From Coccinella septempunctata (lineage: Eukaryota; Arthropoda; Insecta; Coleoptera; Coccinellidae): a stretch of DNA of 64,000 nt. The notes beneath the pieces were generated by a model. It saw nothing but the letters and a program-made list of their open reading frames with translations, ran no database searches and was not told the origin of the DNA. Below are positions 24,001-34,447 of the stretch, in pieces. Location: assembly GCF_907165205.1 (NCBI RefSeq), contig NC_058192.1, positions 27,742,001 to 27,806,000 on the forward strand. The letters are read 5' to 3'. The position numbers were made by a program, and so were the translations under genes. Numbering within the stretch: position 1 is the stretch's first letter; every line of letters starts with the position of its first letter.

Positions 24001-27000
24001 GGTCCAGTTTTTGTAGCTGAGTTTCCCCTCTATCTTGACTTACTTTATGAGAGGGGATTTGGCGTAAGCATCCATACATATAATACAGGGTGGGCTTTTC
24101 GAAACGAAACAGACGAGATAACGGGCGGAATAAATTTATTTCGAAAAAATTCTCGTTAAGGACAACTTTCAAGGTCAAATTCAACTATATCGCTTCAACC
24201 CTTAGTGTAAGAACAACAACCCCTAAATTTTCAATAAGGAAGATGGGGTAAATTTCACCTCATTTAGGAGGTCTTTTCATCCTGAGTTCAGCATATTTTT
24301 TTCTTCATCTGATTCATTGATTCTTGAAATGTTGACATTTGAATTTGAAACAACGATATTGTCGTCAAGCAAGCTGTCTGAATCAAGTATATTTAGTAGA
24401 TTTGATGAAACTCCATAACTGCCGTACACCAGACATCAAAGTAATGTACAGGGTGGGCAAATTTCGATGTTTTAGCACTACAGCTTTTAAACCATAGGAA
24501 ATAGACAAAATCTGATACCCCATTCTCGTTCTTTTTTTCTGAGAAACTTACAATAGTGGTAGTGATTTTTGGCCACTTTCTTTTGTTTTCGAATTATAAG
24601 CAAAAATTGGAAAAATGGCGATATCGAAATAAATTTATATCTCCGCTAATACTGATGATAGAGCTCTGAAATTGAGACATTATACAGGCACTTTTTTACG
24701 TAGAATCCAGTGGCGTGCTCGCCTTTTTAGCAGGATTTTTAATTACGAAGCTATGACCCAAAGTTATGTTTTTTTAAATGGAAACACTAGTTTTCTCTGC
24801 AATTTTTTGAAAGCTCAATTTTTACTGATTTCAAAAATATATAACATCATATGGTTTGTATCAAAACAAATAATAGAAAATGGTCAAAAACCTTTTATCT
24901 CAATATTTCTATGGTTTCAACTTTTGACGAGCACAGAAAAATAGAGTTTCCTATATCAAAAGCAGTCTCCTTCCGGCAATGTCATTCTTTCTATGCTTTT
25001 TACCAATTTTCACAAAATTTGAATCAAGATATATGTCATAAATTTTCATAATAATGAAAGGACTCATAGAAGGAGACAGTGGTAATCATACGATGCTATA
25101 TGTTTCTGTGCTCATCAAAAGTTGAAACCATAGAAATATTGAGAAAAAGGATTTTTGACCATTTTCTATTATTTGTTTTGATACAAACCATATGATGTTA
25201 TATATTTTTGAAATCAGTTAAAATTAAGCTTTCAAAAAATTGCACAGAAAACTAGTGTTCCCATTTAAAAAAACATAACTTTGGGTCATAGCTTCCTAAT
25301 TAAAAATCCTGCTAAAAAGACGAGCACGCCACTGGATTTTACGTAAAAAAGTGCCTGTAAAATGTCTCAATTTCAGAGCTCTATCATCAGTATCAGCGGA
25401 GATATAAATTTATTTCGATATCGCCATTTTTCCAATTTTTGCTTATAACTCGAAAACAAAAGAAAGTGGCCAAAAATGACTACTACTATTGTTAGTTTCT
25501 CAGAAAAAGAGAACGAGAATGGGGTATCAGATTTTGTGTATCTCCTCTGGTTTAAAAACTGTAGTGCTAAAACATCGAAATTTGCCCACCCTGTACATTT
25601 CTCTCGTGAACAATGAGGGTAGAAAGGATTTTAGTTTCATGTTAAAACAGTGATAGAAAACAAAGTGAATCTTCTTCTTCTTCTTCTTCAGCCCGTTTGA
25701 GTCCACTCCTGGACATAGGCCTCTTCCAATCGCTTCCATGTCGTCCTACACTGTGCTGTGAGAATCCAGTTCTTTCCTGCTCGCCTTTGAATGTCATCTC
25801 GCCATCTTAACAGGGGTCTGCCAACACTTCTTTTTGTCAGTCGTGGTCTCCACTGCATGATAATTTTCGTCAACTTCACATCATTCCGCGCGACATGACC
25901 AGCCCACCGCCATTTACTTCTAGCAGCTTGTTCTACTGCGTCACTTACTCTGGTTTTCGCCCTGATATTTTCATTTGTCTGCCTGTCTCTCAAGCTGATC
26001 CCGAGCATTGCTCGTTCCATCGCACGTTGGCAGACTCGCAGTCGTTGTGCGCTTTTCTTTGTTAGGGTAACTGTCTCGAGTCCGTACAACATGACTGGTA
26101 ACACGCAAGCATCAAATACCTTTCGTTTTAAATTAATTGGCATTTTAGGTTCTTTGAGGATATGTGCCAGATTCCCAAAAGCCGCCCAAGCCAGCCTGAT
26201 CCTTCTCCCTATTTCGGCTGTCTGGTTGTTCTTGCCCAGCATTATGTTGTGACCAAGATAAATATATTCCTCTACAACTTCAAGCACCTTATTATCGACA
26301 GTGACACAGATATTGTCTGGGCTCATGATCTTAATTTTTTGCAGGTTCATTTCTAGGCCTACTATTTGTGACGCTTCCTTCAGGTCAAGTAACATACTGC
26401 TAAGCTCCCCTGCATTAGTGCTCATGAGTACAATGTCGTCGGCGAAACGGAGATGATTTAGGTATCTTCCGTCTATATTGACTCCCTTCTGTTGCCATGA
26501 TAATTTCTTGAAGACATCTTCCAGCGCCAAGGTGAACAATTTCGGAGAGATCGAGTCGCCCTGTCTAACTCCTCTCTGTATTGGGATCTTATCCGTTGTT
26601 GTGTTTTCATCTATTTTGACGTGGAGCGTAGCATCTTTGTAGATGTCCTCAATGAGGTTTGTATATCTTGAGTCAATCCTTGCGTTGCTCATTGCCTCCA
26701 TCACCGCCCATGTTTCCAATGAGTCAAATGCCTTCTTGTAATCAACGAAAGCGAGGTGTAACGGGACATTGTACTCTGTACATTTCTCAATAAGCGTGCG
26801 TATCGTTTGTATGTGGTCCAATGTCCTGAAGCTGCTCCGGAAACCAGCCTGTTCCACAGGTTGATAAAAGTCAAACTTATTATTGAGGCGGTTGGTAATG
26901 ATTTTGCTGAGGAGCTTATACAAAACGGATAGAAGGCTAATCGGTCTGTAGTTCTCGATGTTGGTTCGGTCCCCTTTTTTGAAGAGGATTATTACCTCGG

Positions 27001-30000
27001 CATTTCTCCATGTATCGGGAATTTTTCCCTCCTCCAGGCATCTGTTAAAAAGAATAATCAGTGCTTTCTCAAGAGTTTTACCTCCGTTCTTCAGCATCTC
27101 CACTGTAATGAGATCTTCTCCTGGAGCCTTCCGGTTCTTCATCTGCTTTAATGCCATTCTTAACTCTGCAGTGTCAACTTCCGGTATATCTTCGGAGCCC
27201 ACATTTTGGACCATTTGAATTCTCGATCGTTTTGGTTTAGGTACCGATTGTCTGTAAAGTCCACTGTAAAATTGCTGGATGGTGGAAGTTATTTGCTGCC
27301 TCTCAGTAACAACTTCTCCTTGTTGGTTCTTAATTTTGTATATGAGCGACTTTCCTTTTGTTCTTTTCGACCGAAGTACTTTCATATTCATGTTGTTCTC
27401 GATAGCTTCGTTTATTGTTTGTGTGTTATACGATCTCAGGTCCTTTCTAATTGCCTTTTTCACCTTTCTATCCAGTGTTGGATACCCTGCTGAATCCCTA
27501 TCCGTTTTCTGCGTTCTGCCAATAGTTCATTGGTGTTCTTGCTTAGTTTTGTATCAGCTTTTGCCTTCATGGAGCATACACTCTTGGTAGCCACCTTAAT
27601 ACTGCCAACGATTTTTACGGCTATCTCGTTGAGTGTCAAATTTCTGAGGTTTTCTGTTGGTTCCAACTTCTTGTTGATTTGTGCGTTGTAGTCTTCTATT
27701 TTCTCTTTTAGTTGGTTCGAGGTTGGTCGAATGATTTTCTCCATTTGTTTTTTCCTTTCCAAGTGAGTGTTTATACTTATGGTGGCTCTAACTATTCTAT
27801 GATCACTTCCGGTGTTGAAACGATTGAGGACCGATACATCGGTACAGAGTTGTTTATCTGTAGTGAGGATATAATCTATCTCATTTTTTATTGCGCCGTC
27901 TGGACTTCTCCAAGTCCATTTCCTTTGAGGCTGCTTCTTAAAGAATGTGTTCATGCAGTACATTTGTTCTTTGTTCAGGAAGTCAAGCAACATTTCGCCT
28001 CTAATGTTTCGTGTCCCCAGTCCAAAGTTTCCGATGTTCAGACCGTCTGTCGCTGTTCTCTGTCCTACCTTGGCATTAAAGTCACCCATTATGATCTTGA
28101 ATTTGGTGTTCTCTTGGTTCTTAGCTGTCGTTAGGTCTTCATAAAATTGTTCGACGTCTTTTTCTGTTGATGCGGATGTGGGGGCGTATGCCTGTATGAT
28201 CTGTATGCTTTGTACTCTGTTCAGATGCAGCATGATATAGATAACACGATCTGATATGGCTTTGCTCTTAGTGACAAGATGTTTTATTCTGCTTTTGACC
28301 ATGATCGCCACTCCTCCTATGTGGTGACCTGTTTCTGAATTTCTTTGAAAAAGTACATGGCCAGATTTCAGAATCATATTGGCCTCGCCTTTCATTCTGG
28401 TCTCACTAATTCCAAGTATATCCCATTTGATGGTTTGAAGTTCTTTTTCTAGACTTAATAAGTGCTCTTCTAGTCTCATTGTGCGAATGTTGTATGTTGA
28501 AACCAAGATGTTCCTGTTGGTTTTCCGTTTTTTATCTGGTACTGCCGAAGTCCTGCCTCCCCCAGAATCCTTGAGACTGACTGATAAATCAGTGGGAGAT
28601 TCTGAGCGCTTAGCTCTACTCGCCTGGGGTATTTCTGTTTTGTATTTCGACATTTTCATTTTTGGAAGGGGTTTGGCATTCAAACGCCACGCTTGCCGAG
28701 CGGGTTGGCGAGTGTTTAGTTTTCAGCCGCCCATTCTGGGTCAGACGCTGTTTGTAGCCGTTCATTCTGAGGCAGACGCTACTTTCCTGTTGGTCCGCGA
28801 GAGGTATTTCATTTCCCTCCTACCACCCATATCTGGGAGGCATTCCCCTATCCGCCACCTGGGGACTCGTCCTCTAGGGGTTACAGGCTCCCCCGAGGAG
28901 ACAAAGTGAATACAAAGTTGAAATTTTAACAATGAATATTATTCACTCAAAAAAAATATCAAAATAAATGCTCAAACGGTCCTCCTTCCTCGCCCATACA
29001 CATATAGAGATTATGGTCGAATCTAGTCCTCACGTTTTGTAGCATTATTGGGTCTATGCGACCACATTCCTCTATAATTCGTCGCCTTAACTCCTCCAAT
29101 GATGATACCTGTGAAGCGTAGATTTTGCTCTTTAGATGACCTCAGAGAGAAAAATCGAGCGGTGTAAGATCTGGTGATCTTGGTGGCCATTCTTTAGCAC
29201 CCCTTCGTCCTCTCCATTTTTCAGGAAACACTCTGTCCAAGAATTCTCGCACTTCTCGTGCATGGTGAGGAGGCGCCCTATCTTGTTGGAACATAAAATG
29301 ATCATCCAAATAACGATTTTCATTTTCGATAATATCCACAATTAAAGGGTATATAATATTTTCATCATTTGTAAATATTTTGCACCTGTTAGATTTCCAT
29401 CGATAAAGATTGGCACAATGAGTCGATCACCATAAATACCAATCCATACATTCAATTTGTCTGTTGTTTGAGTATGGACTTCATGAAAAATCCTTGGATT
29501 TCCACCTGACCAATATCGACAATTTTGGCGGTTAACAGCTGAATTGACGGAAAAGGTACATTCGTCAGAGAAACAGATGTTGAAAAGAAAGTTTTCATCG
29601 GCCGCTATATGATCAGCCATATTCTCACAAAATTATTGGCGTCGATCAAAATCATCTTCATTCAATTCATGTATCCGATGAATTTTATAAGGGTAAAATT
29701 TTTTACTTTTCACAATTTTTCGAATAACCGTTCTACTAATATTTGTGATATCGGCGAGTTTTCCCGTGCTCAATGTCGGATCAACCGTAAACTTGTCCTA
29801 CAATTTCAGTAACCTCATCTTCATTTCTTACACGGTTTTCACGGTTGGAATTTTGCATCTTATTGGCCACTGATCCAGTTTCCTGAAATTTTTGTACAAG
29901 TTCTAAAACGTACTTTCTGCAGGCGTGTTTTTCTGGGTGCAATCGATAATACCAACGAATAAACCATTTTCACCTTGATTGTTGAAGAAAGAAATTACCA

Positions 30001-33000
30001 ATAATAAAATTATTTCGTTGTCTAATGTTGACAATTAACGGTTACCTACTATCGTAGCCACCGAATGAATTGGTCGAATATTGATGATTTCACATAGCTT
30101 GGTTAGCAGAATGACTGGTACTGTACGAAATTCGAAATTGAATATCTCGAAAACGAATGCAATAAATGAGAAAAAAATTAATACGCTGAATTCAGGATGA
30201 AAAGGCCTTTCCAATGAGGTATCACTCACTCTATCTTTTCTATTCAAAATTTAGGGGTTGGTGTTCTAACACTAAGGGTTGAAGCGATATAGTTGTAAAT
30301 TTGACTTTAAAAGTGGTCCCCCTCCAAACAAAAATCGACGTGTCCGAGAATTTTTTCGAAATGAATTTATTCCGCCCGTTATCTCGTCTGTTTCGTTTTA
30401 AAAAGCCCATCCCTTATAATCCCTGCAATTAAGAATTGAAATGGAATGATACAATCTATCTATCTGTACACGTTGACAAGATAGAATGTCTTTCCTTGGT
30501 ACGTGATCGAAACCGTAATAATATAGCCGAAATTCACAGCTGTAGACTGCTGACTGAGCTCAGTATTGGTATGGGCAGGTTAGCGACTGCACAGTCGGAT
30601 ATTTGGCCACTAATCTATGAGCCAATCACCTGAATGACATGGGTTGGACGGGTAGGTCAATAAAAATCCTATCGGAGGGTAAGCTGCCATCAAATCTCTA
30701 GCAGCTGACAAATGCGATTCTGCAGGTACTCGAATGCAGATCTAATTTCTACAAATTGGGGTTTCACAACAGACTGCGACTTATTTGGGTACCTGGACAC
30801 TCAGGCTTCAGAGGCAACGAACCAAAGAAGGTGCAACCTCAGCGTTTATTGGTCCGGAACCAATTATGTATTGCCATTTCTAATTCCTTTATCAGGGAGA
30901 ATAAAATAGCCGCATAAGGCAGAGGGCCCTGGAATATCGGGGCAGCTCTTGTGGACTATGCCACTCGCACAGTCCACACAAACTCAGTATCATTAATGAA
31001 ACACTAAGCAGGCTCTGCCCTGAGGAGAAGGAAACCATTGAGCACATCCTCTGTGACTGCCCTGTAACATACAGGGTCAAACTTGGTTTCTTTGTCTATC
31101 TGTGTTCTGTAGAGTACTATGCGTTGTTATTGGAAAGATTCAGAGAAGAATTCTGAAAAACATTTCAAAAAAAAAGGAATTTTTCCTTCAAGACAACGGT
31201 CACTTCTGATGATGAGGTAATCGCCAAATTCATGGAATTGAAGTTTCAATTATTACCACACCAACCATATTCAACAGATTTGGTCTCCAGTCACTGCTTC
31301 TTATGTTTTATTTTTCTTGGCCCACTACTTTTCCTCATCTACATCAACGATTAACTAGCTGAACTTGAATAAAATCAACACCTTTGTAATGTAGTAGTTG
31401 AAGCAACTATCTATGCGGACGATACCAACTTTATTGCAGTGGGCCGCAATATTGAGGAAATATTCAGAAAAGCTGATATAATACTCTTCAAATTCAGTCA
31501 AAAACTTCTTCTTCTTCATCTTTTAGAAGGCACTTTGCCTGTTCAATTCAGGTTTCTCTATGTTGTTGTTTCTTGGGATGTAGATTGCCAACTGTCTCGC
31601 CATCGTTTTGGTGGACGCCCCAGGGGTCTTCTTCCGTGTGGTATGTTGTCTCTTGCAATCTTGGCCATCCTGTCTGGACTCATTCTATCTACGTGCTGGT
31701 TCCATTCTCCCCCTTATCCATCTCACGATATGGTGTTTGACACTTTTCCCTTATTGCTTTGTTTCTCTGCCTATCGTTCAGTGTATACCCTGCTATTGTC
31801 CTCAGTGTTTTCATCTCGGTTGTTCTTAAGATTCTTTTTGTCACAGATGTTTCGGCCCTTGATTCTGCGCCATATGTCATAAACTGGTTCTCTAAAAACC
31901 AGCTCCTTTAAAATATGACCAAGGCAGAGTGCACTATATTTCATAGTCGTAGTGAATCGATCTGAAATTCAGCCTCTGGACTCTATTAGTCTTTAGAAGT
32001 TGTTCCATGCCAAGACATGGTAAAACTTCTGGGTATTCCGGTAGATTCAAATCTAAAATGGCATACCCACGTTCAGAGTCTTTGTCAAAATCATTTATAC
32101 CTTTAATGTTCTTAAACAATTTGTCGACAGGAATGTATTGGTGGTTTTATATTACTCTAACTTTCAATCTGCGATTACCTGCGGCATTGTAACCTACTAG
32201 ACCTCCCTCCCCTTCACATTTTTGTCCAGGGAGAGGCAAAACTAGCAACCCACAGGCTCCACCACCTTACTGTAAATGAGCCTGACAAACTCATTTCCAT
32301 GCCCAATCGTCTCCTTACAGATAGTCAAGCTGCGATTAAATCTCAGACTGCAACTGATTTGGGTACCTGGACACTCTGGCTTCAGGGGCAACGAAGTATG
32401 GGATGCTCTAGCCAAAGAAGGAGCAACATCAACGCTTATTGGCCCGCAACCAAGTATAGGAATTTCCAATTTTTTAATCAGGGAACGAAACAACAGCTGG
32501 ATAAGGCAAAAGGTCCTGGAGTACTGGCGCAACCGTCTTGGACTGCGTCACTCGCACAGGGCTACTTCAGTGTCTTCCAGCCCATACACCAGTCGTTGGC
32601 TAGGATTTTCTAGAACCAATTTGAGATCTATGATGGCGGTTTTCACGGGACAGTGTAGACTCAGAGCCCATCTTAAAAAGCTTAGCATCGTCGATGACCC
32701 ACTCTGCAGACTCTGCTTAGAGGAGGACGAAACAATTGAGCACATCCTCAGACTTGGAGTATTTGGTTCTCCAAAGATGGTCCTAGAGGAACTCGAGAAT
32801 CACTCCCCCTCCGACATCATCTCCTTTTTGAGTAGGATGGGACTGGAGGGAGAGATCTAGCTCTACGAGCTAGCGAATTTTCATTTGGTTGTAAGAACTT
32901 TAAATAGTGTAAATCAGTAACATGTTTGATATTCGACTTTATTTCTAATTTATTATTTGTAATAACTGTAGATGTGCAAATAAACTATTACGTATTATTA

Positions 33001-34447
33001 TTATTTCTTTAGACTTATTGAATGACCCTCATAAAACTCAAAGAATGAGTTGTAAAAAGAGAGATATTGTTATCTTTTTTCCATATCCTATAAATTAATG
33101 CATACTTACGGGGTGGGATTATGATAAAGCAGTTTTAGCTTGAGATGGTTATTGATATAATTTCTATCTCCAACTGTTGTTCCTAAAGCATATCCCAATT
33201 GATATTGATACCCATTATCTGTTTTTGATTTGATTGTAGCAGCTGGTAAATTATCCACAATCCTGCAAATTTAGTAATTTTTATTTCAATAAAGAAAGGG
33301 TCCAATAACATGAAAGGATTAAAAACTCTCAGACTTCTTTGAAGTACTGCATAACGATTATTTTCTACTCCTTATTCTCGAAAATGTCCCATTAACCAAC
33401 CATTGATTTGAATATGGAAAAGACAAAAATTAAAAGGTGTACTAGAGCTACGCTCATTACCAAAATATTCAACAAAACAACACTTCTACCTAAGTGAAGC
33501 AGTTCCAATATTCTGGAAACATGTGATAAGTAGGCAATACCAAAGGTTTACACAAGATTGCACATTAACTCATCTTTAAAAGAGTGAAAGTAATGCTGAA
33601 CTAAGACCTAAGGAAGGAACCAATCTAATCAGCAGACAGTGATCAGTTGGATGCTATATGACAATGAGATTGTTTGCTTGTAACAGCCGAGAATTCTTTG
33701 GAGAATTCTGTACAGAATTTTGGCAAGAAAATGGCAGAAATTATTTTGTATACAACTGAACAGTGAATTCTACTGAAAGTATGTATGTAACTACAGAGGT
33801 GAATGAATTCACAAGTTAATTCTCTAAAGAATTTTTGGCTGTTATAAACTGGCTTTAGACCTTCTGAGTAACTCTACATGAACCAACCCTTAAAAACTAG
33901 ATTGCCTAGGACATAATGCTTGCTTTAAAAATGTTCAAGAGAATAACTGCTAAACCATGAAATGTTCACATCATAAAATATGCTTCTACTCACAAATGAA
34001 CATAATAATCATGTTGAATACGATCAACTACTGTCTGTGATTGACTAGGATTCCAGTTAATTGGTTGATCTTTAGAATTGCATAGAAGAGTACAAGGAGT
34101 GTTCTCAGCCATTTTAACTGCATAAGGTGTATTCACAATACGATCTCCTCTTAATACTTCTCCCAAATTTTCTGATTTATAATGAATACCGACAGCCCCC
34201 CCTTTTGGTAAACATAAGGGTAATGAATAATATTCGAAGGGCAACTGTGTGTGAATACTCGTCATTTTAACTGCTTTCAATTCCACTGTTTCTCCTTTTT
34301 TAAAATCTGTAGGAGCCATACCAGGGACATAAAATTGTATAGTGCATTTTACAAAACATAGTACGACGAAGTATGTGAATATTTTATCCTAAAAGAGTAA
34401 TATTTGTTGTGTTAACAATAATTAAATTTATTGAATTAATTTACCAT
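9065..34447 (-). CDS. TM9SF4: TM9SF4-type transmembrane 9 superfamily protein (8 coding exons)
   Basis: Nine-transmembrane Golgi/endosomal protein. Coding exons on the minus strand: 34445-34447 (ATG only), 33994-34388, 33110-33262, 17036-17313, 16778-16981, 13495-13912, 9380-9563, 9065-9304. They sum to 1875 bp, 624 residues plus stop. All junctions are GT/AG and in phase. The start Met is followed by a hydrophobic signal peptide (DKIFTYFVVLCFVKC). The luminal domain has LGEVLRGDRIVNTPY and YYVHL; RVVGF opens the fourth listed exon after the acceptor TTTTAG. The first membrane span (IHWFSIINSIVVIFFLSG) ends that exon. MEESGWKLVHGDVFRPP, MLGMLSPASRGAL, VRTNQIPRQVPEQ and the C-terminal AAVKID (KxD COPI signal of the family) are all present. 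Human TM9SF4 is 642 residues, so length fits. The family acts in membrane-protein sorting and cell adhesion. Confidence 0.93.
10198..10644 (-). pseudogene. Tc1-like transposase, catalytic C-terminal half
   Basis: 148 residues with GGSVMVWAEICFNGRTDL, the second catalytic Asp in FQFLDDNVRPHRA and the glutamate in YSPDLNCIEHAWDMLQRRL (DD34E type). A run of A on the minus strand near 10230 shifts the frame. Beyond it the true C-terminus QAVIDARGGHTLY is readable in another frame, near 10150. The first catalytic Asp region is disrupted at the LINE junction. Inactive. Confidence 0.8.
10751..12585 (+). mobile_element. 5'-truncated CR1-like LINE inside the Tc1 copy
   Basis: Plus-strand RT fragments in successive frames: 10751-11158 (STTPGLDDISASVLK), 11110-11427 (NNYRPISLLPIIAK, HQHGFLPGRS), 11494-12108 (SGVPQGSVLGPILFLTYI, catalytic YADD) and 12065-12643 (SWNSLPEDVVSAESVNSFKNRL). 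At least three frame changes show it is dead. It ends in an (AAT)n tail at about 12562-12580, which sets the 3' end and orientation. Confidence 0.8.
12662..12934 (-). pseudogene. Tc1-like transposase, N-terminal helix-turn-helix
   Basis: 90 residues; LTQVVVAERLQVSQCVISRLWNRFRETGSV is the paired-like DNA-binding helix-turn-helix of Tc1 transposases, followed by the GRRKKT hook. It belongs to the same copy as 10198-10644. The end of the frame (after RREKTPHPRV) loses homology. Confidence 0.75.
14549..14574. repeat. 26-bp perfect palindrome
   Basis: AGGAGAGATCAG joined directly to its reverse complement. Unlike the hairpins elsewhere in the window, it has no flanking direct repeat. Confidence 0.7.
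14846..15094. mobile_element. Short inverted-repeat element (MITE-like)
   Basis: The ends AATTGATGGACCCTTTAT and its complement are about 250 bp apart. No clear target duplication or coding content. Confidence 0.45.
15121..16327. mobile_element. DNA-transposon remnant with 40-bp terminal inverted repeats
   Basis: TATACTTCATTCAA...GCAGTCGGTTGGCCATG at 15121-15160 is repeated inverted at 16287-16327. Inside, around 15270-15540, plus-strand codons spell helix-turn-helix-like pieces (LNISTIRNIVNEEYDKEF, GRPKKV) typical of transposase N-termini, but stops break them. Confidence 0.5.
17445..17842. repeat. 398-bp near-perfect hairpin
   Basis: GTAAGGGATGAATTTGGG at the left end is matched by its complement at the right end, and the arms pair almost without mismatch to a centre near 17644. 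A 12-bp direct repeat GTAATTTTTATG occurs just left (17433-17444) and 28 bp right (17870-17881). Confidence 0.8.
18506..18783. repeat. Imperfect inverted repeat
   Basis: GATTTCGAAAATTTAACGCC...AAGGAATG at 18506 pairs with CATTCCTTATATTCGGCGTTGAATTTTCG at its right end. The arms are about 100 bp with an A/T-rich centre. No coding content. Confidence 0.6.
18838..19974. mobile_element. 1.1-kb element with CCCAATAAACACA ends
   Basis: CCCAATAAACACA at the left end and TGTGTTTATTGGG at the right end form terminal inverted repeats. The interior is rich in scattered CAACGTT/AACGTT words (for example around 18895-19085 and 19790-19950). No transposase. A SINE lies inside. Target duplication not evident. 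Confidence 0.55.
19579..19745 (+). mobile_element. tRNA-derived SINE
   Basis: A pol III A-box-like GTGCAGCGGTCTAGTTGG at 19582-19599 and an exact B box GGTTCGAATCC at 19632-19642, spaced as in a tRNA. The T stem does not pair well, so this is not a working tRNA. About 90 bp of unrelated body follows. Confidence 0.65.
21310..22437 (+). mobile_element. 5'-truncated LINE with (TTTCTA)n tail
   Basis: Contains the 267-residue frame 21321-22124 and ends in a tandem TTTCTA tail at about 22415-22435. It lies inside the oppositely oriented R1-like remnant. Confidence 0.75.
21321..22124 (+). pseudogene. LINE RT, thumb and C-terminal region only
   Basis: 267 residues: the post-catalytic block VKYLGVVVDQHLKWKQHVSFLCSKI, then LLLLLYTSLVESILRYCIVVWGGA, and the tail IFNSLPTELRDYWNNKKLYKKKLKAFIL. 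The catalytic YADD part is absent because of 5' truncation. Uninterrupted frame, so a fairly recent insertion. CR1/Jockey-type by the C-terminal block. Confidence 0.75.
22979..23058. repeat. 80-bp hairpin
   Basis: GATTGAAACAACGTACTGGAATG pairs with its complement across a loop centred on AGCATGTAAGATGCT. It has no flanking direct repeat that I can see. Confidence 0.7.
23142..23475. repeat. Minisatellite, about 62-bp unit, five copies
   Basis: Each unit carries ATACATCAAAGTGTATGG, then AATAAAATAGAAATAATTCT and AATGTCCATAT. The units differ by a few bases and small indels. Open frames across it are by-products of the repeat. Confidence 0.85.
23656..23859 (-). pseudogene. THAP zinc-finger domain fragment
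   Basis: 67 residues: KFCVPNCGDKTSRRHRFPEADNK...IIKLWMEKV has the opening C-X4-C, the FP pair and the Trp of a THAP domain (C2CH DNA-binding finger). The frame stops before the CxxH half, which may lie in a next exon or be lost. It could be a P-element-type transposase remnant or an exon of a domesticated gene. Confidence 0.55.
24449..25593. mobile_element. 1.1-kb palindromic MITE (mariner type)
   Basis: CAGGGTGGGCAAATTTCGATG at both ends, inverted, and flanked by TA (24447-24448 and 25594-25595). The two arms are nearly complementary for about 490 bp each around a loop of roughly 160 bp. No transposase. A related end occurs in the core of the Foldback element near 35916. Confidence 0.85.
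25688..27463 (-). pseudogene. RTE reverse transcriptase domain
   Basis: 591 residues: APGEDLITVEMLKNGG, ENYRPISLLSVLYKLLSK, EQAGFRSSFRTLDHIQ, FVDYKKAFDSLE, IQRGVRQGDSISPKLFTLAL, catalytic RFADD, then EYIYLGHNI. The RTE-specific tail SKWRWAGHVAR...GRPLLRWRDDIQR is complete. It would be the C-terminal part of the single RTE ORF; the methionine at 27463 is not the true start, since the endonuclease frame runs into it with a one-step frame change. Confidence 0.85.
27460..28683 (-). pseudogene. RTE endonuclease domain
   Basis: 407 residues. Catalytic blocks present: VSTYNIRTM, ILGISETRMKGEA, IIQAYAPTS, IIMGDFNAKVG, RKWTWRSPDGAIKNEIDYIL and GSDHRIVRATI. It ends at a stop where the frame passes to the RT ORF, so one small indel near 27460-27500 inactivates an otherwise complete copy. 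Confidence 0.85.
29100..29980 (-). pseudogene. Mariner-like transposase remnant
   Basis: Minus-strand pieces in several frames. A helix-turn-helix part near 29690-29900 is readable (STGKLADITNISRTVIRKIVKSK), followed by FSDECTFSVNSAVNRQNCRYW (first Asp, 29342-29620). Next come FQQDRAPPHHAREVREFLDRVFPEKW and PPRSPDLTPLDFSL (second and third Asp, 29142-29339). The pattern is that of the widespread insect mariner-like transposases with a WPARSPDLTPLD motif. Frame changes make it inactive. Confidence 0.75.
30540..31150 (+). pseudogene. LINE RNase H / C-terminal fragment (degraded)
   Basis: Plus-strand remnant with LRLIWVPGHSGFRGNE and a broken CLCEE-type C-terminal knuckle region. It resembles the better preserved copy at 32276-32860, with many stops and indels. 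Confidence 0.55.
31180..31300 (+). pseudogene. Mariner transposase scrap
   Basis: Frame pieces FKFQLLPHQPYSTDL-like and the FLQDN start match the end of a mariner DDD transposase. About 100 bp only, fused to an RT fragment on its right. Confidence 0.4.
31300..32150 (+). pseudogene. LINE RT fragment interrupted by an RTE tail
   Basis: LGPLLFLIYIND and IYADDTNFIAVGRN (palm and catalytic YADD) at 31315-31490, then VKLLGIPVDSNLKWHTHVQSLC near 32010-32080, with stops in between. The part 31508-31880 is a foreign insertion (RTE 3' end). Confidence 0.6.
31508..31880 (-). mobile_element. 5'-truncated RTE LINE fragment
   Basis: The minus-strand frame 31689-31880 (MTYGAESRAETSVTKRILRTTEMKTLRTIAGYTLNDRQRN) is the RTE RT tail, and the left end is a CTTCTTCTTC run, the complement of the usual (GAA)n tail. 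It interrupts the plus-strand RT fragment. Confidence 0.7.
32150..33000 (+). mobile_element. 3' end of a Jockey/R1-type LINE with RNase H
   Basis: Frame 32276-32860 (194 residues) has the RNase H end LIWVPGHSGFRGNEVWDALAKEGA and the C-terminal knuckle CRLCLEEDETIEHIL. An (ATT)n tail at 32990-33003 marks its 3' end. It is 5'-incomplete and joined to the RT fragment on its left, so 31300-33000 may be one decayed copy. Confidence 0.7.
33263..33993 (-). other. TM9SF4 intron without recognisable repeats
   Basis: 731 bp, AT-rich, with several dispersed AGAATTC/GAATTC words between 33690 and 33800. No gene or element seen. Confidence 0.6.

Larger units (their letters stand above)
25671..28900 (-). 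mobile_element. Near full-length RTE LINE with 11-bp TSD
   Basis: 3230 bp, minus strand, flanked by the perfect duplication ACAAAGTGAAT (25660-25670 and 28901-28911). It ends in a (GAA)n tail (plus-strand CTTCTTCTTC at 25671). Two frames, endonuclease and RT, are separated by a single frame change near 27460-27500. It lies inside the mariner-like element. Confidence 0.9.
24086..30414 (-). mobile_element. Mariner-like DNA transposon with nested MITE and RTE
   Basis: CAGGGTGGGCTTTTCGAAAC at 24086, preceded by TA, is repeated in inverted form ending at about 30414. Inner TIR homology (GACGAGATAACGGGCGG, and TCGCTTCAACCCTTAGTGT deeper in) runs for about 170 bp on both sides. Between them lie a transposase remnant (29100-29980, minus), a TA-flanked MITE (24449-25593) and an RTE (25671-28900), both inserted later. 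Without them the element is about 2 kb. Confidence 0.7.
17314..33109 (-). other. 15.8-kb TM9SF4 intron packed with transposable elements
   Basis: Separates the YINNHLKLKLLYH exon from the RVVGF exon. From left to right it contains a 398-bp hairpin, two inverted-repeat elements, a SINE, an R1-like LINE with a nested LINE, a minisatellite, a THAP fragment, a mariner-like element with a nested MITE and RTE, and a cluster of LINE fragments. No host exon was needed inside it to keep phase. Confidence 0.8.
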
